NCBI GenBank assembly: GCA_950022295.1
Contig: OX465597.1
Coordinates: forward strand, 256,185,016-256,249,015
DNA from: Bromus sterilis
Lineage: Eukaryota > Streptophyta > Magnoliopsida > Poales > Poaceae
Length of the DNA: 64,000 bases
Reading direction: 5' to 3'
The notes beneath the pieces were generated by a model, which was not told where the DNA came from, made no database searches, and saw only the letters and a program-made list of their open reading frames with translations. The translations under genes were made by a program, and so were the position numbers. Below, one piece after another: positions 43,694 to 54,344 of this stretch (position 1 is its first letter; each line of letters starts with the position of its first letter).

Positions 43694-44122
43694 TCACACT
43701 TGTTGAGAAACGAGATTAGAGTCGCCATAGCATTGGATCCAACTTATGTTCATCTCACGAGCTAGCCGTAGTCCATGAAGCAAGGCTTCATATTGTGTTG
43801 TATTGTTGGAACAAGTGAACTGCAACTGTAGAACATAGAAGAATTTCTCCCCTTTAGGTGAGGTAAGAACCACGACGACTCCTGAACCTTGGAGCTGTCG
43901 GCTTCCATCGAAGTGCATCGTCCAATATTTGGTGACTGGCTTCTCTGGTGATGCTTGGATCTCTGTACAGTCATTGATGAAGTCGGCTAGCGCCTGGGAC
44001 TTGATGGCCGTTCGTGGCTTGTATTTGATGTGATAAGCCCCCAACTCTATGGCCCACTTTGCAATCCTTCCCGTTGCTTCCCGGTTTTGGATAATATCTG
44101 CAAGTGGTGCTGAGCTGGCCAC
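43694..44122 (-). pseudogene. Tat RNase H domain
   Basis: Degrades the RNA strand during reverse transcription. The catalytic acidic residues are visible in WTMHFDGSRQ, TTQYEALLHGLRLA and CYGDSNLVSQQV (D, E, D). Upstream the RT-RNase H connection EHPITVASSAPLADIIQNRE is intact. It is separated from RT by a single TAG (44138-44140) where Gln is expected, and the frame stops after the third Asp at 43694. Confidence 0.9.
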
Positions 44123-44137
44123 AGTTATGGGGTGCTC

Positions 44138-45295
44138 CTAGAAGTAGTGTTTAAGTTTCCGACTTGCCATGAATACACCAAGAACAAATTTGTGCCAGTG
44201 AGGGTAGCGTTGCTTTGATAAAGTCAGAACCTCACTGACGTAATAAACTGGCCTTTGCAAAGGGTGCTCCTTGCCGGCTTCCATACGCTCAACAACAACG
44301 ACAGAGCTGACCGCTTGATTGTTGGCTGCGATATAAAGTAACATAGGTTCTTTAGGCTTGGGAGCCGCCAATATTGGAGCCTGGGATAATTGCTTCTTCA
44401 GTGACTCTAGGGCCTGATCGGCTTCGTCATCCCAGACAAATGTTTCTGATTTCCTCAGGAGTCGATACAGGGGGATTCCCTTTTCACCAAGTCGGCTTAT
44501 GAACCGGCTCAGAGCGGCTACACATCCTGTGAGTTGTTGAACTCCCTTTACTGAGGCCGGCTTCTGAAGGTTCATGACATCATTGATTTTTTCTGGGTTT
44601 GCCTCGATACCTCTCTCTGATACTATGTTACCAAGGAGTTTACAAGCAGGTACCCCAAAGGTGCATTTGGCCAGGTTTAACTTCATCTGGTACTTGCGCA
44701 GATTTTTGAAGGTTTCCGTTAAATCACTGATGAGTGAGTCGGCTAATTGGGATTTGATCACTATATCATCCACATAAGCATGCATGTTGCGTCCAATCTG
44801 TTCTTTGATGCAACTCTGCACTGTTCGCTGATATGTGGCTCCTGCGTTCTTAAGGTCAAAGGGCATAGAAGTGTAACAGTAGATCCCGAAGGGGGTGATG
44901 AAAGCCGTTTTCTCTTGATCTTCAAGGGCCATCTTGATTTGGTGATAACCATAATAGGCGTCAAGGAAACATAGGAGCTCACATCCCGCAGTCGAGTCTA
45001 TGATCTGGTCAATACGAGGCAGCGCAAAGGGATCCTTTGGGCAGGCCTTGTTTAAGTCTGTATAGTCAATGCACATGCGCCAGGTCCCGTTCTTTTTCAA
45101 AACGAGGACCGGGTTTGCGAGCCATTCTGGATAGAAGACTTCCATGATGAACCCGGTGGCAAGGAGCCGGGCTATCCCTTCCCCGATAGCGTTTCTCCTC
45201 TCGTCATTGAAACGGCGAAGTAATTGTTTGACCGGCTTTAGCTTTTGATCTATATTTAGGTGGTGCTCAGCGAGTTCCCTCGGGACACCTGGCAT
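44138..45295 (-). pseudogene. Tat reverse transcriptase
   Basis: 385 open residues with all RT motifs: the conserved LVLKKNGTWRMCIDYTDLNKACP, FLDAYYGYHQIKM, FGIYCYTSMPFDLKNAGATYQ, the catalytic AYVDDIVIKS, and the LNLAKCTFGV and LLGNIVSERGIEANPEKI thumb region. It copies element RNA into DNA in cytoplasmic particles. The frame is intact but isolated by the stop at 44138 and by lesions in the linker upstream (45330-45623, two competing frames). Confidence 0.93.
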
Positions 45296-45329
45296 ATCGG
45301 AGGGTTTCTAGGCGAAGATGTCCCGATTC

Positions 45330-46003
45330 TCACGGAGGAACTCCATGAGCGCGCTTTCCTATTTGGCGGATAACTCCGTCCCGATGGTGAACTGCTGAGA
45401 AGAGTCGCCAGGGACAAAGTCGACTTTCTTCGTATCCTGAGCCGATAGGAACTTGGGGTTGTTGTTTGGAGTCGGTTTCTTCAGGATTGAGGGATCTACC
45501 GGGTCTAATTTTCTTGGTATGCCGACAAGTCCTCTTTGGCGCGTGTCTACTCGGCAAACTTGACGTGCTGTTCGTCGCATTCCACTTCCCTAGACCGACT
45601 TCCATCGACGGTGATTGGGCCATTAGGACCTGGCATCTTTAGTTTCAGGTAGACATAGCATGGCCGAGCCATGAATTTGGAATAAGCTGGTCTTCCCAAA
45701 ATGGCGTGATATGGGCTCTCAAGTTTTACCTATCTGGTATGATCTCGGAGCATAAATTCTCAGCGTTTCCAAAAGCCATCTCCAGGTGAATTCTCCTATC
45801 GGGCGTGCCGACTTGCCTGGGACTATTCCGTGGAAAACGGTGTTGGAGGTTTGCAAAATAAATTTGGTTAGCCCCATCTTTCGAAAGGTTTTGTAGTAGA
45901 GGATGTTGATGCTGCTTCCTCCATCCATGAGTACTTTTTCAAGTGTATATCCTCCAATTTGTGGAGAGACTACTAGAGCCAGGGCCCCTGGGTTCTCTAC
46001 CAC
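45330..46003 (-). pseudogene. Tat aspartic protease and protease-RT linker
   Basis: The active-site motif VLMDGGSSINIL is at about 45905-45940, the D-G-G-S-S form usual for Tat and Athila proteases. It is preceded by NPGALALVVSPQIGGYTLEK and followed by FRKMGLTKF and GIVPGKSARPIGEF. A stop at 45719 and several frame changes down to 45330 break the link to RT. Confidence 0.85.
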
Positions 46004-46324
46004 CGGGGGGTGGTCATCTCTTGTCCAAGTGATTGACTATTCTGACCAATTGAGCCACCTGGTCCAAGCCGACTCTGTAGTCACAGCCATGGAGGCTCTC
46101 CATTGTAGCTTCCTATCCCTCCTGCAACTGCTGGTGGTGAAAACGTTATATGTTGCATGGTCATGGAGTTGTTTCGGGTTTGCTTGGAATCCAGCAAGCC
46201 CGGACTGATTTTGCTGGGTTCCTCCTCCGGGTCCTTGGTGTTGAGGCATTGTGCCGGCTCCTAGGTAGCCAGGATTCTGGTTTTTGCCGCTCTGTCCGGC
46301 TCCTCCACCTTACCCGGGAGGTCC

Positions 46325-47143
46325 CTAGTTCCCACGTCGTGGAAACTCTTTCATGAAATAGCAATCTTCCCAGGTGTGATTGGCTGAGCGACCGGGTTTA
46401 CTATGGGTCGGGAAAGGACTCTTCATAGCTGCTTCAAAATTGTTCGGGTGAAAATTTCCTTCCGGCTTGCGGTAGTTGTTGCCCCCCTGCTTCTGTCTTT
46501 GGGATCCGACATTTGTGTTGTCTACCAAGTCAGAACTAGTCTGATCAAGCCGCCGCTTGGTTTGCTGACTCTGATTCTGGGATGTTTTGCCACCATTTTT
46601 GTTCTGGCCGGCTTTATCCTGTTGAGGTTCCGTATCCTTGGTTTTTTCAGACTCGGCATATTTGATGACTGCGTTCATGAGTTCTCCTATATCCTTGACC
46701 GTCCTCTTGAGTCGGCCAAGTTTGTGGACTAGAGGCTCGAACTTGCAGTTCCTTTCCAAGACGATGACGGTTGTTTGGGCTGTAATAGTGTCCGAAGAGT
46801 CGTGCCCAGCTCAGGGTCGACTCTCCTTCCTTCTAGACACAATGCTCCAAGTCGACGATTGTGGTAGCTCTCCGGCATGTGCCTTGGAAGTTCTGGATGA
46901 ATTTTTCCTTCAGATCCGTCCAGGATGTGACGGAATTTTCTGGGAGGTTTTTGTACCATGTGCGAGCCGGCCCTTCCAACATCATTGTGAGGTAACGGGC
47001 GTAGACTCCTTCGCTGGCTTGTAACATTTCCATGGCTAAGTCATAACTTTCGATCCAAGCCGCCGGGTCCATGTCGGCTGTGTAGTTCGCGATCTTACGT
47101 GGTCCTTAAGTCTGGTGGCAGTCGTGTATTTCGTAGAGCCGGC
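46325..47143 (-). pseudogene. Tat gag, C-terminal part
   Basis: Continues gag after the composite insertion. It has the capsid motif ADMDPAAWIESYDLAMEMLQ, LEGPARTWYKNLPENSVTSWTDLKEKFIQNFQGT (retrotransposon-gag fold), a TAG at 46833, and the Gln/Asn-rich basic region and HTWEDCYFMKEFPRR end (46759-46325). A two-base loss near 47108 shifts the frame just before the capsid motif. The normal single zinc knuckle is reduced to the H..C part. Confidence 0.85.
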
Positions 47144-48751
47144 TGATACGTCCCAAACGTATCTATAATTTCTTCTTGCTCCATGCATGTTTTCTGTGAC
47201 TTTGCCATGATTTGCTTGAACTTTCATACACTTTTGAGCATATTTGGACTAATCTATTAACCCAGTGCACCCAGCTGCCAGTTGTTGTTTTCTGCTGTTT
47301 TTGTATTTCAGGTTTTCCGGCCATTAAAAGTGCTCCAAAAAATCTGGAAAAATCAGATAAAAAATCAGCGACCCAGAAGCTTCCGGAATCACCAAGGCAG
47401 CGGAGGGGGCCACCACCAGGAGACTAGGAGGGTCCCTGGCACGGACCCACCCTAGGTCGCGCCAGGAGGCCTCCTGGCTGCCTGGTGGGTCCCCTCGACA
47501 CCCCCCCTCCGCCTATATTTTGCCCTCGGGCTGGAAACCCCTAATATCGATCTCTTTTCCGCGAACTCGCCTCTGTACCGCCACCGTTTCTAGATCGGGG
47601 CTGCCTGGAGAAGCTGCCCCGGCACCCTGCCGGGAGGATGAACCCCCTCCGGGAGACCATCCATAGCCATGGACGCCTCCCGGATGTACCATGAGTAGTC
47701 CCCCTTGTACCATGGGTCCTTGACCAGTAGCTATGTGATGTACTTCTCTCCCCTCTTTGTGCTTCCACTATCGAGACCTCGTGAGCTGCCTCACATGATC
47801 GAGACACTTCTGTAATTTCTGCTGTTGCTATGCTGAGTTTGTTGGGTTCTGATGGATGATGAGACTATGTTCAGATTGTGATGAGTAATATATTTGGTTC
47901 TTCTCTTTTATATTTTGTTCTTGAGTAAATTCTTGCATGTTCTCCGTTGCCGTATTTTACTTTGGCCAAGTGATTTGTTGTAACTCCAAGAGGGAGCGTT
48001 ATGCTTGATTGTGGGTTCAGCCCCTTGACGTCTAGCTTGAGTGACAGAAACATGAGACTAGGTGATGTGCTGTTGACACCAGGGATAAAACAAAGGTGCT
48101 TGTATCCACGGGTGCAAGGATTGTTTACTTTACGCAAAGTTCTTTTAAAGCAGTTGTCTGTTGCTTTGAGTTTACACTTTGGGTGCGATTCACAACTTAA
48201 TACCAGCGAGATGTTCTGGATAGATATCTCAAGGTGGATGATTCGTAGTAGATGAAGTTGGATTTCGGTCTACTTACCTTGGCGTACTTCCCATTGCTTT
48301 TGAGCCCTTCCTTTCTTTGCAGCATAGTTAGCATTGCGGTGCCTTCATAATTCTGTCAATTGCCCAGCTGTGATTTGTTTACCTCGCTAGCACTTTTATC
48401 GTCTTTTGGGAGAGAGACATCACTAGTGAAAATCACGGGACCCCGATCCATCTTCACATTGCTGTTTACTTTAAGTCTTTACTTTCAGTTGCCACTATTA
48501 TTATCTCTTGCATTGATCCTTTGTAAACAGCAAGGCCGGAGGAATTGACAACTCCTCTGTACTCGTTGGGAGCAAAGGTATTTGTTGCTGTGTGCAGGTT
48601 CACGTGAAGCGCCGTCACACCTTCTTGTATCTCTTGGAGTCATACTGGTTCGATAACCTTGGTATCTTTACCGAGGGAAATTTGCTGCTACGCTACATCT
48701 CACCTTCCACTTGGGGTAACCAACGAGGAGTGATAGATCCTCACCGTATCA
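47144..48751 (+). repeat. Athila2 5' LTR
   Basis: 1608 bases, TGATACGTCCCAAACG to accgtatca. TATA-like gcctatatttt at about 47511, then a GC-rich leader block. Very similar to the LTR beginning at 62637; both share gcgttatgcttgattgtggg and the gagatgttctggatagatat segment. Confidence 0.9.
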
Positions 48752-48761
48752 AGCCAATTTA

Positions 48762-48779
48762 TGGCGCCGTCGCCGGGGA
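48762..48779 (+). other. Primer binding site of Athila2
   Basis: tggcgccgtcgccgggga, the tRNA-Asp-type site of Athila elements, eleven bases after the LTR. Confidence 0.85.
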
Positions 48780-48905
48780 CTCCAGTCTACAAGATAGGGG
48801 AGTTGCACACTATATTTTATCTTTGCTTTTTAGTCTTGTTAGTTTACCTTTCAGTTTTTACTTTTGTGTCCCTTATCAAAAATACCAAAAATACCTGCTG
48901 CTACT

Positions 48906-49884
48906 ATGGGTTCCAATTAAAACACCAAGTTGTGTGACTTCACTAGTCACAACAACAGTGACTTTATCTGCACTCCTATTGCTCCACCTGCCACTTTAGC
49001 ACCTTCTTATGAAATTAAACCTGCTCTGCTTAATCTTGTTATGAAAGATCAATTCTCAGTTGCTGGAGAGGACGCTGCCTTGCACTTAAACAATTTATCG
49101 AGCTCTGTGATATGAAAAAGTACAAGGAAGTGGATGGAGACATCGTCAAGATGAAGCTTTTTCCTTTCTCTCTGAGAGGAAGAGCCAAGGAGTGGCTGCA
49201 ATCCTTATCCAAGAATAGTATTGATTCTTGGAGCAAATGCAAAGATGCTTTTATAGGGAAGTATTATCCCCCTGCTAAAATTATTCAATTGAGGAGTAAT
49301 ATTATGAATTTCAGGCAATTGGATAATGAACACGTTGCCCAGGCATGGGAACTTATGAAGATGCTTCTCAAGAACTGCCCCACACATGGACTGACTACCT
49401 GGATGGTTATCCAGACTTTTTATGCAGGCTTGAACTTTACCTCGCGGAACCTGTTAGATTCGGCCGCGGGAGGAACTTTTATGTCAACCACACTTGGTGC
49501 TGCCACAAATCTAGTTGATGAGATGATGTTGAACTACTCTCAGTGGCACACCGAAAGATCTCCAACTGGTAAGAAGGTAAATTCTGTCGAGGAGATCTCC
49601 TTTCGAAATGAAAAGGTTGACCTTATCATGTCTTTACTTACCAAGCAAGCTCCTATTGATCCTCAGGATGTTCCTTTAAATTCTTTGGTTGCTTACGAAC
49701 AAGTAGATGTGAACTTCATTGCTAGAAACAACTTTAATAATAATGCTTATAGGGGAAACTTTGCTAGTAATCCTAGGCCGTTTCCATCCACTTATGGGAA
49801 CAACAACACCTACCCTAGCAACAAGAACCCCACCTCTGAAATAGAGAGTATGCTTAGAGACTTTATCACTAACCAAGCATTCGA
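48906..49884 (+). pseudogene. Athila2 gag (truncated)
   Basis: ATG 48906 (MGSN) is followed at once by TAA. The frame resumes at 48930 (DFTSHNNSDF), loses a base near 49105, and from 49112 runs open: KLFPFSLRGRAKEWLQSLSKNSIDSW, IMNFRQLDNEHVAQAWELMK, LTTWMVIQTFYAGLNFTSRNLLDSAAGGTFM and the Asn-rich linker. Better preserved than in Athila1. It ends at the junction near 49884; the remaining open frame to 50020 is read through foreign sequence. Confidence 0.88.
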
Positions 49885-52800
49885 TGAGGAATCTCCTCCA
49901 ACAAGTCTTGCTATCAACTACTTACGCAAACATAACACCTATCCTATCCTTGTCCTCCTCTTCGCATCCCGACGAAGAAGAAGCAGCCAAGGCACACACA
50001 CGTTGATCAAGTTATATTAAGATTATCTCAGTTGTTGTTGTCTATAAACAAGGAGTAGGTCTCAAGTCGTCCATAACCGTGGACACGCCTTCTCGAAAAG
50101 ATTTAACTCTGCAGGGGTGTACCAACTGCCCATTACAAGGCTCCGCACGCACGCCCATCCCTCTCAGTTGCTACCCATGATAGGCAACCATTTTATGATT
50201 TAGTCCCAAGAGATCTGGAACGACAGGTCCCTCTAACTAACAACACACAAATCCGGGTGGCCCCCGGTGAGTCGACATCCAACTCAAAAGCCGGCCGCGC
50301 TCTCGACTCGGCCTCTACCGTCTGGACGAGGTCGGGTTAGCTACCCAAACAGATGTGGGCAGCCCCCTAGCTTCCAGGTGTGGACCAACGAAGGAAATCT
50401 GTCTCCGCTGGCCCGAGTTGTTTTAAATCCACTGGCTGCAGACCAGTTATGCAAGCGGTTTTCAAATGGTAAAATCATCTTGGGCCACCACTAGAAATGT
50501 TTGAAGCTAGCTAGATAAAACAAGGGGACCCCGTAGCATCCCACACGTGGTTAGGCACGCTCAGTCTTAAAACCAATACCCGGAACTCGGATCCTAGGTG
50601 ACTCGAATGGAACAAAGCGTCGGGGCGGGATAACCTGGACCTTCCATCCTTCATCGAATATAATCAACATTAATAATGATCATATCATCAACAACAATAA
50701 TAATAATGTGATATTCCCAACCCAAGGAGTAACAGGGTAACATCGTAGCATCCTAAGCATGCATACTAAGCAGGGGCTGAGGAACGAGCAATAGTAACAT
50801 AGCAGCACAAGGTTTGCTGGGAGGGGACATGGCTGTATCGGTTTGAAAGAGGCTGTAAACATGTGGTAGGATCAAACATCGAACCTATCCTAGACTAGTA
50901 TGCAAACCGCTGGTTGAAATAGAATGGATCATAAGTAATGTATAGTCCTTGCCTGTTGATAAGTCGGGTTCCGAAGGTGTAGTTGATCGCAAGCTCGCAT
51001 CGTCTCCGAAAGGTATCCGCGGAAGCACACAAGACGGTAAACACTGGAAAGCAATCAACGAGCAAACATCTATTACTACGACGCAACACAAGCAGGCAAT
51101 GAACAAACAATCATGATCAGGTATGATGCATGTCATTTTAATATCATGGCACGAACAAAAGGATGGACAAGTTTAAATGAAGCTCGGGAATCACGGTGCA
51201 ATGCTCCTGACAACCTTCTTATGCATTATGTAGGTGAATTACGGATCCGAAGGATCCTTATGTTATAATTATTATGATGCATGACCATGGCAAGAGCAAG
51301 GAACATAGAACATAGCATGAACAAGAATTGCCACTCATGAAGATAGACCTCGAGATGGGGTTCCTAAAATTAAATATATGCAAATGACATGGCATGGTAT
51401 GATGCATCTAATTAACGATTTCTATAGTAAGCAATGAAATAAAGAGCGAGACAACGCTAACCGGTAACTACGGTGATCGAAACACGCAAAGCCAAGTGCA
51501 ACATGTGAGGGGTTTACGTGCAAAATGCTATATCACCAAAATAAAGCCTGCCCATTTAACAAAATGGACAGCACCAGCACCTTCCTCACATTTTCTACCC
51601 CAAAATCATATTTAACATGATATGATTGGGGAAAGGATGCACACAATAAACGCATTGCAAAAATAAGGCAGAAAAGAATAAAGCAGGAAAATAGAAATGG
51701 AGGGAAATCTCCACTGGGCTGGCTTCGGCAGAAAGTGGCCCAAAACCCTCGCGGATATCTGCTCTATCAAGCGCCCACGGGCGAGAGAAGCTGCTGGGCC
51801 GAGCCCATCTCCAACGTTGAGCAAAACAGAAAAAAAATAGCAATACAAATGGTGTAGCAAAATAAAATGAGGCTGCTGGGAATTGAACCCAGCACCATTC
51901 AGATGGAACCACGACGCTCAAGCCACTGTGCTACTGATCGAACCACGTCTGTGAAGCAAACCTGAACTAGCTATTTCATCTAGCGCGACTAACTGAACCA
52001 AAAAAGAAACTGAAGAAAGCATCTACCACAACCTGAAGATGGCGTCGCTCGAGGCTAGTCTCCAGCGACAGGCAAGGCGGCACGGGGACGGGGCGCAGGC
52101 GGGGAAGTCCGGGATGAGGCGCGGCGGTGCCTAGCTGCTGGATCCAGGCGACGGCGAGGTCCATGGGGCGGCACGCCAAGATTCTTGACGCCATGGCTAT
52201 GGGGACTTCGATGTTGGCTGCGACAAGGAGAACATGGAGATGAGGAAGAGAAGAGCAAGGAGGAGAAGAGGAGGGGCGACCTGCAGGGGGCACACCGGTG
52301 GCTAGGTCGTGGCGGCGCCGTTCGCTGGCCGGAGTGCGGCGGACACAGCATGGAGGCGGCGGCTCGGGCGCTGGGGCACGGCGGCTCGAGCTCGGAGCTC
52401 GGCCGGCCATGACGAGCGGTGTCTTGCGCGGGCTCCTGCAAGAGGGAAGAGAGGGAGATGGTGAGGGCCAGAGGAGGAGGGAGGTGCGCAGCAGCGAGGC
52501 TCACCGGCGCAAGGCGAGGCGCGACTCGCCGGAGACGAGGCAGCGGCGGCACGGTCGACCGTGGGCTGGCGGCCTGCGTGAGGAGAGAGGTGGGTGGAGG
52601 TCGCGGGCGCGGCGAGGAGGAGCTCACCGGGGCAGTGGCGGGTGGCCAGAGTGGCGCGGCTACCGGTGCGGGTGGAGGCGACGGCGTGAGGAGCTCGGGG
52701 CTCGGCTGGCTCCTGGCCATGGCGGCGTGGCTTGCGTGCAGAGAGAGACATGGAGGTGACGTGGCGCGCTCTCGGCCCTTCGATCTCGCGATTGAACGGC

Positions 52801-53156
52801 TGCAAACGGATCTGGGCTTGGTTTTTGACAAAATGGGCTAAATTGCGAAAATTGGGGGTATGTTTGAGGGGCTGGCTACAATTTTGGCTAGGGGAAACCC
52901 TAGAAAGGGGTGGGAGTGTGGTGGGCTTTATATAGCCCCGGTGGCTGGCAGTTTGCAAAACCATCCCGGTTTTTGCTCTCTCGCGCGCGGTGCTCACGTC
53001 GACGGATCTCCTGGACACTTCAGCTCAACGAGAAGGGGCCGGTGGCCACGCGCGGGCACGACGGCGGCGAGGAGAGCTCTCGGGCTTGCGCGGAAAACGG
53101 CGAGGGAAAGGAAGGGGGTGACCAGAGGAGGGGGGAGATGGCCTGGAGCCTTCCAG
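49885..53156 (-). mobile_element. Chromovirus-type LTR fragment C, truncated at both ends
   Basis: About 3.27 kb. The minus strand has the layout of the long LTRs here: GC-rich promoter-proximal block (52055-52830), TATA-like tatatagc near 52930 (+ strand reads ctttatatagcc) and the ccgtgtccacgg-type word (50076, reversed) seen at 35330 and 41430. Neither end shows TG or CA termini. Large frames at 52055-52831 and 52302-53018 are Ala/Pro/Arg-rich and unsupported. The edges are approximate to about 15 bases. Confidence 0.65.
51871..51938 (-). repeat. tRNA-like relic with A-box and B-box
   Basis: On the minus strand: tagcacagtggcttgagcgt (A-box-like D arm) and, 30 bases on, ctgggttcaattcccag, a perfect five-pair T arm containing the B-box ggttcaattcc. 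The middle folds as ccat-tcag-atgg rather than a proper anticodon arm and no acceptor stem closes. Probably a decayed tRNA-derived segment inside LTR C. Confidence 0.5.
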
Positions 53157-53830
53157 GCGTCCACAGCGACAGAAGACGACGAGGTTGCGGTCTTGAGCAG
53201 ATCAATCACCCCTCGAGTGGCCTGATCCACCGGAGTGTCTCCATGTGCAGGCACGCTGGCGAGGTACCGTGTCGCTGCCACCACATTAGCCATGGGGTTG
53301 TTGAAGAGATCTGGGGGCGTATGGAACCGTTCCTGCCGTGGCGAGGAGACATGTTGCCTTGGTGGCGAGTACCCCGGGGGAGTCGACTGATTCATGTCCT
53401 GGAACAGTCTCCGTGCTTGGAGATCAGCACGGATCCGACTTGTGGGTCCTGCGGGGCGTGCGTTCGCGAGACTTAGTATTTGAGCTTCTATCAATTCCGA
53501 CTCGTGTCGCAAGTGCATGGTTTCTTGGGCGAGTTGCGTTTCTCTTTCCACCATCTGGGTGTTCTGAGAGTTAATTTCCCTTCGTACGCTCATCACCTGG
53601 GCCTTGAGTCCATTGACCCTGGTTCTCCAGGCATGCTGGTTTTCAGCAGTCATTGGCGAAGCTAAGGCTTCATCCAAGGCGTTTAGGGCATCTGAGAGGA
53701 ATTCTACTCCTGTAAGAACTTCTGGCTGTTCCCTATCCGGATTAGGAGCCGTGTGGTGAGTCGTTTCCACACTCCGGTTTTGTGATGCATCTTGAGCCGG
53801 TTGGCTTCCCTGCTCTTCGGTGCCTGCCAT
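53157..53830 (-). pseudogene. Tat gag, N-terminal part
   Basis: ATG 53830 (MAGTEEQGSQPAQDASQNRS) begins an open frame of about 225 residues up to the insertion. It is acidic and Gln-rich, with a probable coiled coil (RVNGLKAQVMSVRREINSQNTQMVERETQLAQETMHLRHESELIEAQIL), then a Pro-rich linker. The frame goes on past 53157 into fragment C without sense. The 490 bases between this start and the primer site hold the untranslated leader; no gene seen. Confidence 0.8.
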
Positions 53831-54323
53831 GAACACTGTCACGCACTATGGAGGCTCGTACTGCGGAAAGTTGGGGTTGTATTCAGCTACTCCCGTGCTG
53901 ATTCTATTGCTCCCTGCGGATCGGATGGAGCCGGTATCTGAGAAGCTTGTTTCACTCGGGTGTGAGTCAGTGTCAGATGTTTCTCCCGTGGTGTCAGGCG
54001 TCGGAGACTCGACGGAGCGCGCCCACTACGGAGATCCAGCGATGAACCCGACAAAAGTGTGCCTTGAGCCAGCATGTCGCCGAATCGAGGTTTCCAGGGG
54101 AACATCAGGATCCGGCTCTGCCTAAGATCCGTCTGTCTTCCCAATGAACATGTGAATAGATCCGATCGGGACCCGATAACCGGATTTGACGGAATCGGCG
54201 TCAGGACCTCAAGTTGAGTCGTCGATGCAGAGCTTTCCGCGCCGGCTCCTAATGATTCGTCCAGTCATGAATCCTTCCATGCCTTGCAGAGCTCACCTTA
54301 GAATGTCAACACCTGACAGCGCA

Positions 54324-54342
54324 GGCCCCACGGTGGGCGCCA
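54324..54342 (-). other. Tat primer binding site
   Basis: On the minus strand TGGCGCCCACCGTGGGGCC begins two bases after the LTR end (54345). TGG pairs with the CCA end of a tRNA. The tRNA species was not determined. Confidence 0.75.
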
Positions 54343-54344
54343 AC

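Larger units (their letters stand above)
47144..49884 (+). mobile_element. Athila-lineage element fragment Athila2 (5' LTR, primer site, gag), inside Tat gag
   Basis: Starts with TGATACGTCC exactly at the break in Tat gag (preceded by ccggc). The 3' part is lost: homology to the Athila1 gag stops near 49884, where an unrelated LTR fragment in the other orientation begins. No matching ccggc was found at the far edge (about 53156), so the right end was removed by later deletion or recombination. Confidence 0.85.

Noticed and set aside
51871..51938. A functional tRNA gene
   Set aside because: No acceptor stem pairing and the anticodon arm does not fold; reported only as a tRNA-like relic.
52055..53018. 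Two large Ala/Pro/Arg/Ser-rich frames on the minus strand
   Set aside because: They overlap in different frames within the GC-rich block of LTR fragment C; typical chance frames in GC-rich plant LTRs.
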